This document shows positions 62,909-64,000 of a DNA stretch of 64,000 bases, in pieces (position 1 is the first letter of the stretch; every line of letters starts with the position of its first letter). The notes under the pieces were generated by a model. The model was not told the DNA's origin, ran no database searches, and saw only the letters and a list, made by a program, of their open reading frames with translations. This DNA is from Azonexus fungiphilus (GTDB taxonomy: Bacteria > Pseudomonadota > Gammaproteobacteria > Burkholderiales > Rhodocyclaceae): assembly GCF_003634965.1 (NCBI RefSeq), contig NZ_RBXP01000004.1, positions 1 to 64,000 on the forward strand. The letters are read 5' to 3'. The translations under genes and the position numbers were made by a program.

Positions 62909-64000
62909 ATGCTCGAGATTGCCTTCGTCACCGAAACCTACCCGCCGGAAGTCAATGGCGTCGCCATGACCGTCGGTCGCCTGGTCGGCGGCCTGCGCGA
63001 ACGCGGCCACCGCGTCGAGGTGCTGCGTCCGCGCCAGGGCGCCGACGATGCTGCCGGCGAGCACGATTTTCCGTTGCCGGGGGCGCCGCTGCCCGGCTAT
63101 CCCGGGCTGCGCCTCGGCCTGCCCGCCGGGCGCGCGCTGCAGCGCCGCTGGCGCGCCCGCCGGCCGGACCTGGTCCATGTCGTCACCGAAGGGCCGCTCG
63201 GCTGGTCGGCGGTGAGCGCCGCACGCCGCCTCGGCATCCCGGTGACTTCGGGCTTCCACACCAACTTCGACCGCTACTGCGTGCATTACGGCGTCGGCTG
63301 GTTGCGCCCGGCGCTGGCCGCCTACCTGCGCACCCTGCACCGGCGCACGCTGGCGACGCTGGTACCGACCGCGGCGCTGGCCGCCGACCTGGCCGGCGAG
63401 GGCGTGCCCGGCGTGCGCGTGGTCGGCCGTGGCGTCGATGCCGGCCTGTTCGACCCGGCCCGGCGCAGCGCCGCCTTGCGCGCCGCCTGGGGCGCCGGCG
63501 AGGCCGACCCGGTCTGCCTTTACGTCGGCCGGCTGGCGCCGGAAAAGAACCTGGCGCTGGTCGAGCGCTGCTTTGCCGCGCTCCGTGCCGAGCATCCCGG
63601 GGCGCGCCTGGTCTGGGTCGGCGACGGGCCGTCGGCGGCGCGTCTGACGGTCGACCACCCGGAACAGCATTTTTCCGGCATGCGCCACGGCGAGGACCTC
63701 GCCGCCCACTACGCCAGCGCCGACCTGTTCCTCTTTCCCAGCCTCAGCGAAACCTACGGCAACGTGGTCGCCGAGGCGATGGCCAGCGGCCTGCCGGTGG
63801 TTGCCTACCGCAGCGCGGCGGCGGCCGAGCTGATCGACGATCGCGCCAACGGCCTGGTTGCGGCGCCCGGCGACGAGGCCGCCTTCATCGCCGCCGCCCG
63901 CTGGGCGCTGGCCGATCGCCCGCGCCTCGCCGGCATCGCCGGGCGGGCCCGCGCAGCGATGCTCGGGCGCAGCTGGCCGGCGGTTGTCGCCGCCTTCGAG
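62909..64000 (+). CDS. Family-4 glycosyltransferase, 3' end outside the window
   Basis: An open frame from the ATG at 62909, preceded by GGGAG, runs to the window edge (364 codons, no stop). It begins IAFVTETYPPEVNGVAMTVGRL, contains TSGFHTNFDRYCVHYGVGWL, the donor-site VGRLAPEKNLALV and the EX7E motif ETYGNVVAEAMASGLPVV. This pattern resembles GDP-mannose- or UDP-sugar-dependent lipid glycosyltransferases (MgtA, PimB and SqdX types). It is probably in the same operon as plcP and may add a second sugar. About 10-40 residues are likely missing. The product and sugar are not established. Confidence 0.82.
   Translation, partial: MLEIAFVTETYPPEVNGVAMTVGRLVGGLRERGHRVEVLRPRQGADDAAGEHDFPLPGAPLPGYPGLRLGLPAGRALQRRWRARRPDLVHVVTEGPLGWSAVSAARRLGIPVTSGFHTNFDRYCVHYGVGWLRPALAAYLRTLHRRTLATLVPTAALAADLAGEGVPGVRVVGRGVDAGLFDPARRSAALRAAWGAGEADPVCLYVGRLAPEKNLALVERCFAALRAEHPGARLVWVGDGPSAARLTVDHPEQHFSGMRHGEDLAAHYASADLFLFPSLSETYGNVVAEAMASGLPVVAYRSAAAAELIDDRANGLVAAPGDEAAFIAAARWALADRPRLAGIAGRARAAMLGRSWPAVVAAFE

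Overview
This GC-rich window (roughly two thirds G+C) reads as chromosomal DNA of a betaproteobacterium. The gene content (form II RubisCO with a CbbR/CbbP/CbbT set, double-domain PPK2, a phasin, several c-di-GMP proteins, a 5S rRNA tail of proteobacterial type) fits the Rhodocyclales best, but that lineage call is an inference. No plasmid or phage backbone is visible. The only foreign-looking stretch is about 59.7-60.7 kb.

Layout. 0-6 kb: the 3' end of a 5S rRNA and its terminator (so an rrn operon lies to the left), msrA, an alpha/beta hydrolase, a metallo-beta-lactamase-fold hydrolase, tcdA, an Hpt/HD-GYP protein, ispB and tRNA-Pro(CGG). 5.7-10.9 kb: proline module, with an Lrp-type regulator divergent from proC-putA. 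10.9-22.8 kb: carbon fixation, with cbbM and cbbR on the minus strand, a 33-residue membrane microprotein, a PAS-GGDEF protein, cbbY, and a plus-strand Calvin operon fbp-prk-tkt-gap-fba followed by gph. 22.8-35 kb: a second, minus-strand set of central carbon genes (fbp, tkt, gap, epd, pgk, pyk, fba) interrupted by a degenerate receiver-GGDEF protein, an FUSC-type membrane protein and a plus-strand hypothetical gene. The two sets meet tail to tail around gph. 35-46.8 kb: PAS-GGDEF-EAL protein, a thioredoxin-fold protein, rsmE-pap-argA-yggX, three very small minus-strand genes, an EAL-CBS-GGDEF protein, a phasin, rpiA and a histone-H1-like basic protein. 46.9-50.7 kb: a tightly coupled arsenic operon arsR-arsC-acr3-sigZ-permease-thioredoxin, then a chemoreceptor. 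52.5-59.1 kb: pstSCAB-phoU-phoBR behind a Pho box. 59.2-60.7 kb: small genes with an integron-type attC site. 60.8-64 kb: a second Pho-box-like site ahead of a PlcP-like metallophosphoesterase and two family-4 glycosyltransferases, the last one cut by the window edge.

How the genes work together. CbbM, Prk and the plus-strand CBB enzymes make a Calvin cycle, with CbbY and Gph clearing inhibitory and oxygenation by-products. The minus-strand paralogues probably serve heterotrophic glycolysis and gluconeogenesis. PstSCAB-PhoU-PhoBR senses and imports phosphate, Pap handles polyphosphate, and the PlcP/glycosyltransferase operon is best read as phosphate-starvation membrane lipid remodelling (phospholipid to glycolipid). 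Five c-di-GMP-related proteins are scattered between metabolic operons.

The most interesting signals are the PlcP-glycosyltransferase operon beside pst-pho, the attC-bearing cassette wedged between them, a dispersed palindromic repeat built on GGTCGACC that sits in many intergenic gaps, a phospho-acceptor-less receiver/GGDEF protein inside a glycolytic operon, and the sigma factor embedded in the ars operon.
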